Assembly: GCA_900316565.1 (NCBI GenBank)
Contig: ONDK01000004.1
Span: forward strand, 1 to 64,000
Source of the DNA: an uncultured Prevotella sp.
GTDB taxonomy: Bacteria; Bacteroidota; Bacteroidia; Bacteroidales; Bacteroidaceae
Length of the DNA stretch: 64,000 bases
Direction of reading: 5' to 3'
Position numbers and translations under genes: made by a program. Positions 44,068 to 53,489 of this stretch are shown piece after piece. The notes beneath the pieces were generated by a model. That model was not told the origin of the DNA, ran no database searches, and saw only the letters and a list, made by a program, of their open reading frames with translations. How positions within the stretch are numbered: the stretch's first letter is position 1; each line of letters opens with the position of its first letter.

Positions 44068-45306
44068 CTATTCGCTTGTCTTATCTTTTTTTCTTCCAAA
44101 GTTGAAGCCGACATAGAAGTTCAGATTACCGAAGATATTGTTTATCGAGAAATTCGTCTTTGTATAGTTGAATGCGTTGAGCGTGGAGCTCATGCCGAAA
44201 TACCACTTGGAATTGTTATAGACAAAGGCAAAGCGGCCAACGCCATCCAACCCGATGTTATGAAAAGAGAAGCCTTTTCTCATCTCCAGAGTCTCATCCG
44301 ACGCACCAAAAGAATGCTTATAAGCGATAGCCGCCGACAACGAGGCCGACAGCAGACAGTTGCGTGCAAAGACCCAGTTATAGGCATACCCCCCGGAAAG
44401 CGACACATCAAGGTACTTTATTCTCATTCCCTTATAGTTGGCATCTTCAGGAGCCATCACAATATCCTTCCCCACCCTTTCGTCAACGAGCTGCTGCAGC
44501 CTGGTCCAGTCGGCGGAAAGTTTATGGACGGTATAGGCGAAGCCTGCCAACGGAGAACCGGCACTACGCCGCTGGACAGTGCTCTGACTGAAGGCCGCAG
44601 GATAGGACATCTTATGGTGATTGAAGATATAATAGATATTGAAGCCCTTGACACTGGAATGAAAACCGTTGAAACTTGCGCCCCGCATTTTACTGACATC
44701 AGCATCGCCAATTTTCATATCCTTTATCTTGTAGTCATCTCCCGACTTCCTGTAATAAAGGTCTATACCGAACAAGTTTGTATAAAGGCTCACATCCAAT
44801 TCCTGCCGCTGGCCATCATCATGTGAGAAATCGAGATGGTTGATGTCGACGGTATATCCGAGGAATATCCATCGCCAGCCAAAATACGGACCCAGCTTAT
44901 AGCTCCATTTTGGCTGCAGTACAACGGAATAATTATTGTTGTCGCTCAGATGATAGACTTCAAACGTATTAGTGTTCTGTATCATCGCCGCATAGTTATA
45001 ATGCTGAGGCTCAATGTATGAGGAATCAATCCGGCAGAACCTTTCGAAGAAATTTATGAACCCGTGCCTTATCCTTTTGCCTAAAGGATCATCACTGAAG
45101 TCATAGCCTTTGACAGGTTTACCATCGGAACAGTTGCACTTAGCAATGGAATCTATCTCCTCAGCACTGTAGAAGGTATAGTCAGAGACGATAGTATCCG
45201 CAGCAGTCATTTGGAATTCCTGCCAGCCATACGAGACCTCTACAGCACTAATCTTCAGCGCCGATAGCATTACTACAGCAGATACATATAACCTCTTAAA
45301 GCTCAA
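44068..45306 (-). CDS. DUF4421-type outer membrane protein
   Basis: A 412-residue exported protein resembling the Bacteroidota DUF4421 family. It starts at a TTG (45306), which gives a complete signal peptide (MSFKRLYVSAVVMLSALKISA); the first ATG, at 45270, would remove the basic part. The chain has many aromatic, alternating segments (YKLGPYFGWRWIFLGYTVDI, SLSGGYAYNWVFARN) and ends FYVGFNFGRKKDKTSE, consistent with a beta-barrel followed by a short tail. The function is unknown. It starts 23 bases after the oxidoreductase gene. Confidence 0.72.
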   Translation of the reverse strand: MSFKRLYVSAVVMLSALKISAVEVSYGWQEFQMTAADTIVSDYTFYSAEEIDSIAKCNCSDGKPVKGYDFSDDPLGKRIRHGFINFFERFCRIDSSYIEPQHYNYAAMIQNTNTFEVYHLSDNNNYSVVLQPKWSYKLGPYFGWRWIFLGYTVDINHLDFSHDDGQRQELDVSLYTNLFGIDLYYRKSGDDYKIKDMKIGDADVSKMRGASFNGFHSSVKGFNIYYIFNHHKMSYPAAFSQSTVQRRSAGSPLAGFAYTVHKLSADWTRLQQLVDERVGKDIVMAPEDANYKGMRIKYLDVSLSGGYAYNWVFARNCLLSASLSAAIAYKHSFGASDETLEMRKGFSFHNIGLDGVGRFAFVYNNSKWYFGMSSTLNAFNYTKTNFSINNIFGNLNFYVGFNFGRKKDKTSE

Positions 45307-45329
45307 GTCTATACTGAAATTATTTTAGC

Positions 45330-46313
45330 TTATATCTTTCCAAGAATGCGGTCCATCACCCAGTTGGTAGGCGTGGCACTGACACTCGTCGTAGTACAGT
45401 TGCCTATGCCCTGTAAGGTCTCCACGACACTCTTGATGATGGGCAACTGAACATAAGGGGGATTGTCGACTGTAATCTCATGGACACCGTCGCTCAGATA
45501 CAGATGAATGGGCTGATAGTTGAACACTGAGAAGCTCACCTTTCCTTTGTCGCCGACAACCTCTATGCGGTCTTCCTTGGCACTCTCATGGGCAACGAAG
45601 CACCAGCTGCCACACCCGTTAAGTCCACTCTCAAATTCAAATACGGCATTGACCGTGTCTTCCACATCATAGAGTCCTCCACGATTCGTGCAATAGCCGT
45701 GAGCACGGGTGATAACGCCGAAGAAGTCTTGGAGCAGGTCTATCTGGTGTGGAGCAAGGTCATAGAAATAACCGCCACCGGAGATGTTCGCCTGAAGACG
45801 CCACGGCAGTTCCGAGCCACGGCGATAGTCGAGGTCGCGGGGAGGACATGCAAAGCGGAGCTCCACGGTAAGCACCTTTCCTATGATGCCTTCATTGATG
45901 ATGCTCTTCACACGACGGAAATACGGGAGATAGCGTCTATAGTAAGCTACAAAGCACGGCACACCCGTCTGCTCGCTGACGCGGTTTATACGGACACAGT
46001 CCTCATAGCTGGCCGCAAGGGGTTTCTCAACATAAACCGGTTTGCCGGCACGCATGGCCATGATAGCATACGTGGCATGAGCCACTGGTGGTGTGGCAAT
46101 GTAAACGGCATCGACATCCGGATCATCGATAAGTGCCTGTGCATCGGTATACCAATGCGGAATGTGGTGGTTAACAGCATAGGTACGTGCTTTCAGTTCG
46201 TGGCGGCTCATTACCGCAACAACTCTTGAGCCTTCTATCTCGTTGAATGCAGGACCGGACTTTTTCTCCGTCACCTCACCGCATCCTATAAAACCCCATC
46301 TTATTTCTCTCAT
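45330..46313 (-). CDS. Gfo/Idh/MocA-family oxidoreductase
   Basis: A 327-residue NAD(P)-dependent sugar or inositol dehydrogenase-like protein. The Rossmann start is IRWGFIGCGEVTEKKSGP, the family core AVYIATPPVAHATYAIMAM with GKPVYVEKPLAASYEDC, and later YDLAPHQIDLLQDFFG with the conserved His. The substrate is unknown. The gene heads a transcript with the DUF4421 gene. An unusual inverted repeat lies across its promoter. Confidence 0.9.
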   Translation of the reverse strand: MREIRWGFIGCGEVTEKKSGPAFNEIEGSRVVAVMSRHELKARTYAVNHHIPHWYTDAQALIDDPDVDAVYIATPPVAHATYAIMAMRAGKPVYVEKPLAASYEDCVRINRVSEQTGVPCFVAYYRRYLPYFRRVKSIINEGIIGKVLTVELRFACPPRDLDYRRGSELPWRLQANISGGGYFYDLAPHQIDLLQDFFGVITRAHGYCTNRGGLYDVEDTVNAVFEFESGLNGCGSWCFVAHESAKEDRIEVVGDKGKVSFSVFNYQPIHLYLSDGVHEITVDNPPYVQLPIIKSVVETLQGIGNCTTTSVSATPTNWVMDRILGKI

Positions 46314-46332
46314 ATTTCTTTACTTTATTCTG

Positions 46333-46364
46333 CAAAGATAGTACAAACCGAAGACAATACAAAA
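46333..46364 (-). promoter_or_regulatory. Promoter of the Gfo/Idh/MocA gene
   Basis: On the minus strand, TTTTG at 46360-46364, 19 bases, then TATCTTTG (46333-46340), 19 bases before the ATG. Confidence 0.72.
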
Positions 46365-46398
46365 TAAAGAAACCAAAAGTTTGATTATTTTGTATTGT
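46354..46398. promoter_or_regulatory. Operator-like inverted repeat over the -33 box
   Basis: ACAATACAAAATAA (46354-46367) is the exact reverse complement of 46385-46398. Inside the loop AAAC and GTTT pair as well. The left arm contains the -33 element of the oxidoreductase promoter, so a protein bound here would interfere with transcription. Operator function is inferred from position. Confidence 0.5.
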
Positions 46399-46455
46399 TG
46401 AGGTGCAGCCTATCTTTATAAAGATACTCCGTGACTCGAGGCACGCTATTAGTAA

Positions 46456-46492
46456 CCCATGACTAAGCGAGCGGAGCGAACGCTGTCTGGGG
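46456..46492. repeat. GC-rich hairpin repeat, copy 2
   Basis: Matches the reverse complement of 129-165 at 32 of 37 positions, sharing GACTAAGCGAGCG and GTCTGGGG. The terminal pairing is partly lost (CCCATGAC against GTCTGGGG), so this copy is decayed. Confidence 0.55.
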
Positions 46493-46774
46493 AGTGAAAG
46501 AAAGAAGATGAACCACTTAGAGACTTGGAGAGGTTCAGACACGTAGTGTGGATATTTTTCATGCAGTTTTTCTCGTAAGTGCTGATCACATACCGTGGAT
46601 AGGCAACTCGATTGAAAATAGATGCGCACTGCGTGCTAGTGTACCTCCGAGGCTGTTAGCATGAAGATAAAACCATAAAAGTTCGATGTCTTGTTTCCAA
46701 CGACTGCATGGCGGGAATTATGTATCTATATTCCGATTGAATGCGGATTTTATGCGTTCAACTTAACAGCTGTA

Positions 46775-47140
46775 GCTTGAATTCCTATTACAAAATGTTG
46801 TCCAGATAACTTAGTAATCTAGAAGTTATAAACATTAAAAAGACAGAAAAATGACAGTGATTTGACGGCAAAAATCGGATTGATTTGCAAAAGCATATGT
46901 TTTACAAGGTAAAAGCATATGTTTTACCTCGTAAAACTACTACACTTACAACGCAAGTAAGCCTTACTTTTAACGCAAAAATAGTCCATTTTCGAACCAA
47001 CAAAATTACGCTCTTGATAAAGTATTGATAGTCAACACAATACAAAACGGTTGATTTTCGCGTATTTGACACCGTTATTGGTCTTCGTTCAGAATAATCG
47101 AAAACTGAAGGGGTAAAATTATCATATTATTTTACATAAG
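46775..47140 (-). repeat. Dispersed repeat, copy B (inverted)
   Basis: Inverted copy of 20057-20425. The core 46881-46971 matches at 88 of 91 positions, keeping both GTAAAACATATGCTTTT units and the AAGTAAGGCTTACTT palindrome. The outer parts are less similar. There is no coding potential. The ends are estimated by eye. Confidence 0.85.
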
Positions 47141-47362
47141 GCAAATAAGCAACAAGATTCAGTCGTATACATAATTTTACATGGTGTTTCATTCCTTGTA
47201 CCCGCTTTCTAGCTAAGAACGAGATTAGTGTCTCAGAAGTGCACACTATCTGTACATCCCATACTAGCGGAACAAAGCGAGTTCCGTCTTAAATCAAGCG
47301 ATATTTGAGCAGGTACAGAGGAGGACAAAAATAAAAATTTGAAACTTTTAAGGCTCCTTTTT

Positions 47363-47392
47363 TTGTTTTCTCTTCTGTTTACACTATCTTTG
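47363..47392 (+). promoter_or_regulatory. Promoter of the TrmH/SpoU gene, probably leaderless
   Basis: TTG (47363-47365), 19 bases, then TATCTTTG (47385-47392). The ATG of the gene begins only 4 bases after the box, where transcription should start, so the mRNA would have no 5' leader. Confidence 0.7.
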
Positions 47393-47396
47393 CAAT

Positions 47397-48098
47397 ATGA
47401 TATCAAAGAACAAGATAAAGCTTATCCGTTCTCTGGAGACACGGAAAGGACGTGAGAAAGCCGGACTCTTCATTGCCGAGGGTCCAAAGGTTGTAGGCGA
47501 CCTGCAGACTGCCGGCTTTCATGCCGAGATGATTATCGACGACGAAGCCGACGTCAGACTGGTGACCCAGCTACAACATCCGCAAGGTATCGTCGGTATC
47601 TTCCATATGCCAGAGATGTATGAAAGCACCGCCCCCGATACATCCAAGTTGTCCTTGGCCCTCGACGGAGTTCAAGACCCTGGAAATGTAGGTACTATCA
47701 TCAGAATAGCCGATTGGTTTGGAATAGAAGAAATCTACTGTTCACGTCAGACAGCCGACTGCTGGAGTCCGAAGGTCGTACAGGCCACCATGGGCAGCAT
47801 AGCCAGAGTGAAGGTCCATTACACCGACTTAGAGGCTCTCACGGACTCCCTTCCCGATAACTTCCCCGTCTATGGAACACTCCTGGAGGGGAAGGATATA
47901 TACCAGTCGGAGCTTTCCGGCAAAGGACTGATTGTCATGGGCAATGAAGGAAACGGCATCACGGAGGCTATGCGCAGGAGGATAACCAAGCCGCTGCTCA
48001 TACCCAACTACCCGAGAGGAAGAGAGACTGCTGACTCTCTGAATGTCGCCATAGCCACCGCAATAACATGTGCGGAGTTCAGACGAAGGATGGCATAA
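47397..48098 (+). CDS. TrmH/SpoU-family RNA 2'-O-methyltransferase
   Basis: A 233-residue SPOUT methyltransferase acting on rRNA or tRNA with S-adenosylmethionine. An N-terminal substrate-binding part begins MISKNKIKLIRSLETRKGRE. The catalytic knot shows LALDGVQDPGNVGTIIRIADWFG (motif 1), GLIVMGNEGNGI (motif 2) and LLIPNYPRGRETADSLNVAIA (motif 3). The exact nucleotide target cannot be told. The start is fixed by the family N-terminus even though it lies next to the promoter. Confidence 0.92.
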   Translation: MISKNKIKLIRSLETRKGREKAGLFIAEGPKVVGDLQTAGFHAEMIIDDEADVRLVTQLQHPQGIVGIFHMPEMYESTAPDTSKLSLALDGVQDPGNVGTIIRIADWFGIEEIYCSRQTADCWSPKVVQATMGSIARVKVHYTDLEALTDSLPDNFPVYGTLLEGKDIYQSELSGKGLIVMGNEGNGITEAMRRRITKPLLIPNYPRGRETADSLNVAIATAITCAEFRRRMA

Positions 48099-48153
48099 CA
48101 CTCAATATTACAATCCGTTACCACATTCCTCCTTTATTTTTACTTAAACGATT

Positions 48154-48903
48154 ATGGAACAAATATATAAGTATAGAAGTTTCTCAGCAAGCATAGCCTC
48201 AGGTTACAAGCTCTTCCGCGCAAACCTAAGGACAATACTCTATAAGTCATGGATAGAGGCCGTATCATTCGCCATACTGTTCGGGCTGACTCTCGTCATG
48301 GCAGCATTAGAACTGAAGGCAGGTTTTGTCTGTGCAGCATTAGCTCTACTCGTCTCAACAGTCTTCTGGAACGGACGTCTTTTCCAGCTCATTGACGGAG
48401 GCACACCTAAGGACAAACTGTGGCGCGCGGCACGTGCCGTGGTCATCGGCATACTGTTCACGCTGTTACCCCTTATCGGTATTCCCCTCTTAAACGTTAT
48501 AATGGAAATTATGCTTGAGGAACATCCGAAGGTGGGCAGGGCTTTGAAGACCGGCTTCAAGCACTGGGGCTATCTGTTTCTGACACTACTGATGAGCGGA
48601 CTGATTATGATGGCCTTGTCGCTGGTTTTGGCAATACCACTTTACATCTGTATCTATGGCATCATCAGCAACCATCTCGGCATGTTGGCCGGAGACCCGT
48701 CAGGGTTGCCAGCCTCATTCCCCGTCATTCTGTTCTTCGTAGGCATGCTGACAGCATTCATCTTCCTCTTCGCCCAACTTTGGCAGACCTATGCCTTCGC
48801 CTACGCCCATGGAGCCATCCTTTCCCGTGAGGAATACCGCGCCAAGGAGAAGGAGGAAGAGAAGGCCGAGGATGCCGCCAAGGAAGACAATGTTGAGAAT
48901 TGA
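48154..48903 (+). CDS. Multi-pass membrane protein of unknown function
   Basis: A 249-residue protein with about six hydrophobic segments (near 32-50, 55-72, 92-115, 138-165, 170-182 and 186-212) and a charged, Glu/Lys-rich C-terminal tail. I do not recognise the family; general resemblance is to Bacteroidota membrane proteins of unknown role. It follows the methyltransferase by 55 bases and precedes hisB by 61. Confidence 0.7.
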   Translation: MEQIYKYRSFSASIASGYKLFRANLRTILYKSWIEAVSFAILFGLTLVMAALELKAGFVCAALALLVSTVFWNGRLFQLIDGGTPKDKLWRAARAVVIGILFTLLPLIGIPLLNVIMEIMLEEHPKVGRALKTGFKHWGYLFLTLLMSGLIMMALSLVLAIPLYICIYGIISNHLGMLAGDPSGLPASFPVILFFVGMLTAFIFLFAQLWQTYAFAYAHGAILSREEYRAKEKEEEKAEDAAKEDNVEN

Positions 48904-48964
48904 AACAGATAGAAACTATCGAGCCTTGAATATATAATCACACGTTAGTAACATTTATAAATAC

Positions 48965-50044
48965 ATGAAGAAGCAGAAAGTATTATTCATCGACAGAGAC
49001 GGCACGCTCATAGAAGAGCCCGAAGACGAACAGATAGACTCTTTCGAGAAACTGAAATTCGTTCCGGGAGTATTCAAGAACCTCGGATTTATCCGCAGCA
49101 AACTAGACTTCAAGTTCGTCATGGTGAGCAACCAGGACGGATTAGGCACTGAGTCATTCCCGGAAGAGACATTCTGGCCGGTGCATAATTTCATACTGCA
49201 AACACTTGAGGGAGAAGGCATAACCTTCGACGACCAGCTCATAGACCGTCACTTCCCTGAGGACAACTCACCAATGCGCAAGCCCGGCACCGGGATGCTG
49301 GAAGCGGAATATCTGGGAAATGAGAACTACGACCTTGCCGGCAGCTTTGTCATCGGCGACCGTGACAGCGATGCAGAACTGGCGCGCAACATCGGTTGCA
49401 AGTCGCTGATACTCGGACACGACGGAATGACATGGGACAAGATAGCAGAACTGCTCTTCGCCGGTGAACGCATAGCAGAGGTTCGCAGGACCACAAAGGA
49501 AACAGACATATACATTCGGCTCAACCTTGACGGAACGGGTAAGTGCGACATCTCTACCGGTCTCGGGTTCTTCGACCACATGCTGGAGCAGATAGGGAAA
49601 CATGGGATGATGGACCTCACCATCCACACCAAGGGCGACCTGTACGTCGACGAGCATCACACCATCGAGGACACCGCGATAGCACTCGGAGAATGTATAT
49701 CCAAAGCCCTTGGCGACAAGCGAGGCATAGAGCGTTATGGTTTCTGCCTGCCCATGGACGACTGTCTGTGTCAGGTCGCTCTTGACTTTGGAGGACGGCC
49801 ATGGCTGGTCTGGGACGCTGAATTCCACAGGGAGAAGATTGGAGAGATGCCAACGGAAATGTTCCTGCATTTCTTCAAGAGCCTTAGCGACTCGGCAAAG
49901 ATGAACCTTAACATCAAAGCGGAGGGCACCAACGAACATCATAAGATAGAAGGCATCTTCAAGGCACTGGCCCGCTCACTGAAGATGGCCGTCCGCCGAG
50001 ATATATATCATTATGAGTTGCCATCAACCAAGGGTATGCTGTAA
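48965..50044 (+). CDS. hisB: Bifunctional histidinol-phosphatase/imidazoleglycerol-phosphate dehydratase
   Basis: A two-domain histidine-biosynthesis enzyme of 359 residues. Residues 1-165 are a HAD phosphatase with the nucleophile motif D10-R-D12 (FIDRDGT) and RKPGTGM. Residues about 168-359 are the dehydratase with [23 protein letters not shown] and [15 protein letters not shown], which hold the metal histidines. The product order (dehydratase then phosphatase) serves steps 6 and 8. It is followed by hisG with its own promoter. Confidence 0.96.
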   Translation: MKKQKVLFIDRDGTLIEEPEDEQIDSFEKLKFVPGVFKNLGFIRSKLDFKFVMVSNQDGLGTESFPEETFWPVHNFILQTLEGEGITFDDQLIDRHFPEDNSPMRKPGTGMLEAEYLGNENYDLAGSFVIGDRDSDAELARNIGCKSLILGHDGMTWDKIAELLFAGERIAEVRRTTKETDIYIRLNLDGTGKCDISTGLGFFDHMLEQIGKHGMMDLTIHTKGDLYVDEHHTIEDTAIALGECISKALGDKRGIERYGFCLPMDDCLCQVALDFGGRPWLVWDAEFHREKIGEMPTEMFLHFFKSLSDSAKMNLNIKAEGTNEHHKIEGIFKALARSLKMAVRRDIYHYELPSTKGML

Positions 50045-50065
50045 ATAAATAAATGAGTAATATAT

Positions 50066-50096
50066 TTGGCATTCTTCTTACAATTTATTAATTTTG
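50066..50096 (+). promoter_or_regulatory. Promoter of hisGDC
   Basis: TTG (50066-50068), 20 bases, then TAATTTTG (50089-50096), 40 bases before hisG. A full promoter lying in the hisB-hisG gap. Confidence 0.78.
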
Positions 50097-50135
50097 CAGT
50101 CGAAACATTAAACGAATTCAACAAAAGAGCATAGA

Positions 50136-50987
50136 ATGTTAAGGATAGCAGTACAATCAAAAGGCCGTCTTTTCGATGACACCATGAATCTTCTGTCAGA
50201 AGCCGACATAAAGATTCCATCAAGTAAAAGGACATTGCTTGTTCAGTCAACAAACTTTCCAATCGAGGTACTGTACCTCCGCGACGACGATATACCGCAG
50301 ACTGTTGCCAGTGGAGTTGCCGATATAGGTATAGTAGGTGAGAATGAGTTTGTAGAGCGCAATGAGAACGCACAGATAATCTCCCGACTGGGCTTCAGCA
50401 AATGTCGCCTGAGCCTTGCTATCCCAAAGGCTATCGACTACAAGGGATTGGAATGGTTCAACGGTAAGAAGATAGCGACCTCCTACCCAAGCATTCTACG
50501 CAGGTTTATGAACGCCAAAGGCATCAAGGCCGACATCCATGTCATCACCGGCTCTGTGGAGATTAGCCCGGGCATAGGTCTTGCAGATGGCATCTTTGAT
50601 ATCGTATCCTCAGGTTCAACCCTCATCAGCAACAATCTCCGGGAAGTGGAAGTCGTGATGAAGAGTGAGGCTCTGCTCATCGGCAACTGGAATATGGACG
50701 AGGACAAGCATGCTGTTCTGAACGAGATGTTGTTCCGTTTTGAGGCAGTACGTTCTGCACAGGACAAGAAATATGTCATGATGAATGCACCGAAAGACAA
50801 GGTGGACGCCATCACAGAGGTTCTACCAGGCATCAAGAGCCCCACGATTATACCATTGGCTGACCCGGCATGGTGCTCTATCCATACAGTCCTTGACGAG
50901 AAGCGTTTCTGGGAGATTATCAATAAGTTGAAAGAACTTGGTGCCCAGGGTATTCTGGTAACGCCAATCGAGAAGATGATACTTTGA
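50136..50987 (+). CDS. hisG: ATP phosphoribosyltransferase, long form
   Basis: The first enzyme of histidine synthesis, joining ATP and PRPP. The 283 residues are the long form, with a C-terminal ACT-like domain that binds histidine for feedback inhibition (about 205-283). Features are MLRIAVQSKGRLFDDTMNLL, VASGVADIGIVGENEF, SYPSILRRFMNAKG and the PRPP site ADGIFDIVSSGSTLISNNL. It is 9 bases before hisD. Confidence 0.96.
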   Translation: MLRIAVQSKGRLFDDTMNLLSEADIKIPSSKRTLLVQSTNFPIEVLYLRDDDIPQTVASGVADIGIVGENEFVERNENAQIISRLGFSKCRLSLAIPKAIDYKGLEWFNGKKIATSYPSILRRFMNAKGIKADIHVITGSVEISPGIGLADGIFDIVSSGSTLISNNLREVEVVMKSEALLIGNWNMDEDKHAVLNEMLFRFEAVRSAQDKKYVMMNAPKDKVDAITEVLPGIKSPTIIPLADPAWCSIHTVLDEKRFWEIINKLKELGAQGILVTPIEKMIL

Positions 50988-50996
50988 TTATAGAAT

Positions 50997-52283
50997 ATGA
51001 ACATTATAAAATATCCTGAAAGAAATTCTTGGAGTGACATCGTCAGGCGTCCTCATATTGACGTCAGCCAGCTTAACGCCACCGTCAGTGGTGTGCTGAA
51101 TGATGTCCGTGAGAACGGTGATGCGGCAGTAAAGAAATACGAGGAGAAATTCGACCATGTAAGCCTCACCTCTCTGGAGGTTTCAGACGAGGAAAAGGCA
51201 GAGGCAAGGGGGAAGGTATCCAAAGACCTGTATGACGCGCTTGTACTGGCTCACGACAACATTGCCAAGTTCCACGAATCACAGAAGTTTACGGGACATA
51301 AGGTCATCACTGCCAATGGTGTTACCTGCTGGCAGAAAAGTGTGCCTATCCAAAAGGTCGGACTATACATCCCCGGAGGGACGGCACCTCTGTTCTCCAC
51401 CGTTCTGATGCTTGCCACCCCGGCGAAGATTGCCGGATGTCCGGAGATTGTGCTCTGCTCACCTCCAGGACGCGACGGGAAGCTCAACCCAGCAATTCTC
51501 GTCGCCGCGGAGATAGCAGGCGTACACAAAATCTTCAAGGCTGGTGGCGTTCAGGCTATCGGTGCCATGGCTTACGGTACAGAGTCGGTGCCTAAGGTTT
51601 ATAAGATTTTCGGTCCAGGCAATCAGTATGTCATGGCGGCCAAGCAGCAGGTCAGCCTTCATGATGTAGCCATAGACATGCCGGCAGGCCCGTCCGAGGT
51701 ATGCGTCATCGCCGATAAGGACAGTAATGTGCAGTTTGTTGCTGCCGACCTGCTGAGTCAGGCTGAACACGGAACAGACTCACAGGTCCTGCTGATATCC
51801 ACATCGGAGGAAATACTCGATGCTGTGGCAGCGGAGATAAAGGTACAGCTGGAGCGTCTCCCAAGAAAGGAGATTGCGGCCAAATCGCTGGAGAACTCCA
51901 ACCTCGTATTAGTTCACGACACTGACGAGGCAATAGAGCTCAGCAACAGCTATGCACCGGAGCACCTCATACTGGCTACTGCCGACTATGAGGAGCTCTC
52001 CGAAAAGGTGGTGAATGCTGGCAGTGTGTTCCTAGGGAAATATGCTTGCGAGAGTGCCGGCGACTATGCCAGCGGCACAAACCACACACTGCCCACCCAC
52101 CGCTACGCTTTGGCTTACAACGGTGTGAACCTCGACAGCTATAACCGAAAGATAACCTTCCAGCATCTTACCGATGATGGCATACGCAGCATCGGTAATG
52201 CCGTGGTTGTCATGGCAGAGAACGAGCAGCTCGAAGGACACGCTAACGCTATGCGTCTGCGTATAGAAGAAGTAAACAAATAA
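50997..52283 (+). CDS. hisD: Histidinol dehydrogenase
   Basis: HisD oxidises histidinol to histidine in two NAD-dependent steps. The 428-residue product is family length. It shows GLYIPGGTAPLFSTVLMLATPAKIAGC, GVQAIGAMAYGTESVP, IDMPAGPSEVCVIAD, the zinc and catalytic region LLSQAEHGTDSQ, and ASGTNHTLPTHRYA. It is 9 bases after hisG. Confidence 0.97.
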   Translation: MNIIKYPERNSWSDIVRRPHIDVSQLNATVSGVLNDVRENGDAAVKKYEEKFDHVSLTSLEVSDEEKAEARGKVSKDLYDALVLAHDNIAKFHESQKFTGHKVITANGVTCWQKSVPIQKVGLYIPGGTAPLFSTVLMLATPAKIAGCPEIVLCSPPGRDGKLNPAILVAAEIAGVHKIFKAGGVQAIGAMAYGTESVPKVYKIFGPGNQYVMAAKQQVSLHDVAIDMPAGPSEVCVIADKDSNVQFVAADLLSQAEHGTDSQVLLISTSEEILDAVAAEIKVQLERLPRKEIAAKSLENSNLVLVHDTDEAIELSNSYAPEHLILATADYEELSEKVVNAGSVFLGKYACESAGDYASGTNHTLPTHRYALAYNGVNLDSYNRKITFQHLTDDGIRSIGNAVVVMAENEQLEGHANAMRLRIEEVNK

Positions 52284-52395
52284 CCAATAATGAAAGCATT
52301 TCTCTCTGCCTGTTTTTAGGATTAGGCGGAGAGAATGCTTCACCCTTCTTTCCTTTATCTTGAATAAGGAGGGAAGGTATTTTCACGTAAAGTTT

Positions 52396-53436
52396 ATGAA
52401 GCAACTACAGGACTTGGTCAGACCGAACATCTGGGCTTTGGCCCCATACAGTTCGGCAAGGAACGAGTATGCCGGTCATACCGCTCACGTCTTTCTTGAC
52501 GCCAACGAGAATCCATACAACAAGCCGTACAACCGTTATCCCGATCCATTGCAGGAGGAGCTGAAGAAGAAGATATCGAAGGTAAAAGGTGTAGCACCGG
52601 AGAAGATATTCCTCGGCAATGGCAGCGACGAGGCTATTGACCTATGCTATAGGGTGTTCTGTGAGCCTAAGAAAGACAATGTAGTTGCTATTGAGCCTAC
52701 CTACGGCATGTACAAGGTCTGTGCTGACATCAATGATGTAGAATACAGGCCGGTACTTCTTGACGAGAACTACCAGATGTCGGCAAAGGAACTCTTAGCC
52801 GCTTGTGACGAGAATACGAAACTTATCTGGATTTGTTCACCGAACAATCCATCGGGAAATAACATGAACCCGGATGAGGTGACAAAAGTTCTGAACGGTT
52901 TCGATGGCATTGTTGTCGTCGATGAGGCTTATTCCGATTTCTCTAAGGCACGCACTTTCCGGCAGAACTTGGACGACTACCCTAATCTCATCGTCCTGAA
53001 TACATTCAGTAAGGCCTGGGGATGTGCAGCCATACGACTCGGAATGGCTTTTGCACAGAAAGAGATTATAGACATCTTCAACAAGGTGAAGTATCCTTAC
53101 AATATCAATGCCCTCACACAGAAAAAGGCCTCCGAGATACTTGACGACATCCAGGATGTTAGAGAATGGCTGCGTCTGCTGCTTCAGGAGCGCGGACCTA
53201 TGATGAAAGCATTCGGAGAGCTGCCTATATGCAAAGAGATTTACCCTACTGATGCCAACTTCTTCCTGGCCAGAATGACGGATGCGCAAGCCATTTATGA
53301 CTATCTTGTTAAGAAAGGGATAATAGTAAGAAACCGCACCAGGATACAGCTCTGCAAGAACTGCCTCCGGGTAACCATAGGAACGAAAAGCGAGAATGCG
53401 GAACTTATCGGCGCATTAAGACAATATAAACAATAA
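52396..53436 (+). CDS. hisC: Histidinol-phosphate aminotransferase
   Basis: HisC is a PLP enzyme that transfers an amino group to imidazole acetol phosphate. From the ATG at 52396 the product is 346 residues; a TTG at 52360 would add 12 non-conserved residues. The PLP lysine is K206 in [15 protein letters not shown]. Also seen are [27 protein letters not shown] and [10 protein letters not shown]. It closes the hisG-D-C set; the hisD-hisC gap is 112 bases. Confidence 0.95.
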   Translation: MKQLQDLVRPNIWALAPYSSARNEYAGHTAHVFLDANENPYNKPYNRYPDPLQEELKKKISKVKGVAPEKIFLGNGSDEAIDLCYRVFCEPKKDNVVAIEPTYGMYKVCADINDVEYRPVLLDENYQMSAKELLAACDENTKLIWICSPNNPSGNNMNPDEVTKVLNGFDGIVVVDEAYSDFSKARTFRQNLDDYPNLIVLNTFSKAWGCAAIRLGMAFAQKEIIDIFNKVKYPYNINALTQKKASEILDDIQDVREWLRLLLQERGPMMKAFGELPICKEIYPTDANFFLARMTDAQAIYDYLVKKGIIVRNRTRIQLCKNCLRVTIGTKSENAELIGALRQYKQ

Positions 53437-53459
53437 TGTGTAATTCTGCTGACGGTCAA

Positions 53460-53489
53460 GTGAGGCGGGACTCTTTTCCCGCTACTCAC
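53460..53489. terminator. Terminator between hisC and the DUF1648 gene
   Basis: GTGAG then GCGGGA pairs with TCCCGC then CTCAC, with small bulges. It overlaps the stop codon of the minus-strand gene (53486) and serves the converging ends. Confidence 0.55.

Larger units (their letters stand above)
46314..47396. other. Gene-free region of about 1.1 kb
   Basis: No convincing gene. It contains the oxidoreductase promoter and operator-like repeat, GC-rich hairpin copy 2 (46456-46492), repeat copy B (46775-47140), a weaker GC-hairpin remnant near 47258-47290 and the promoter of the methyltransferase gene (47363-47392). Confidence 0.6.
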
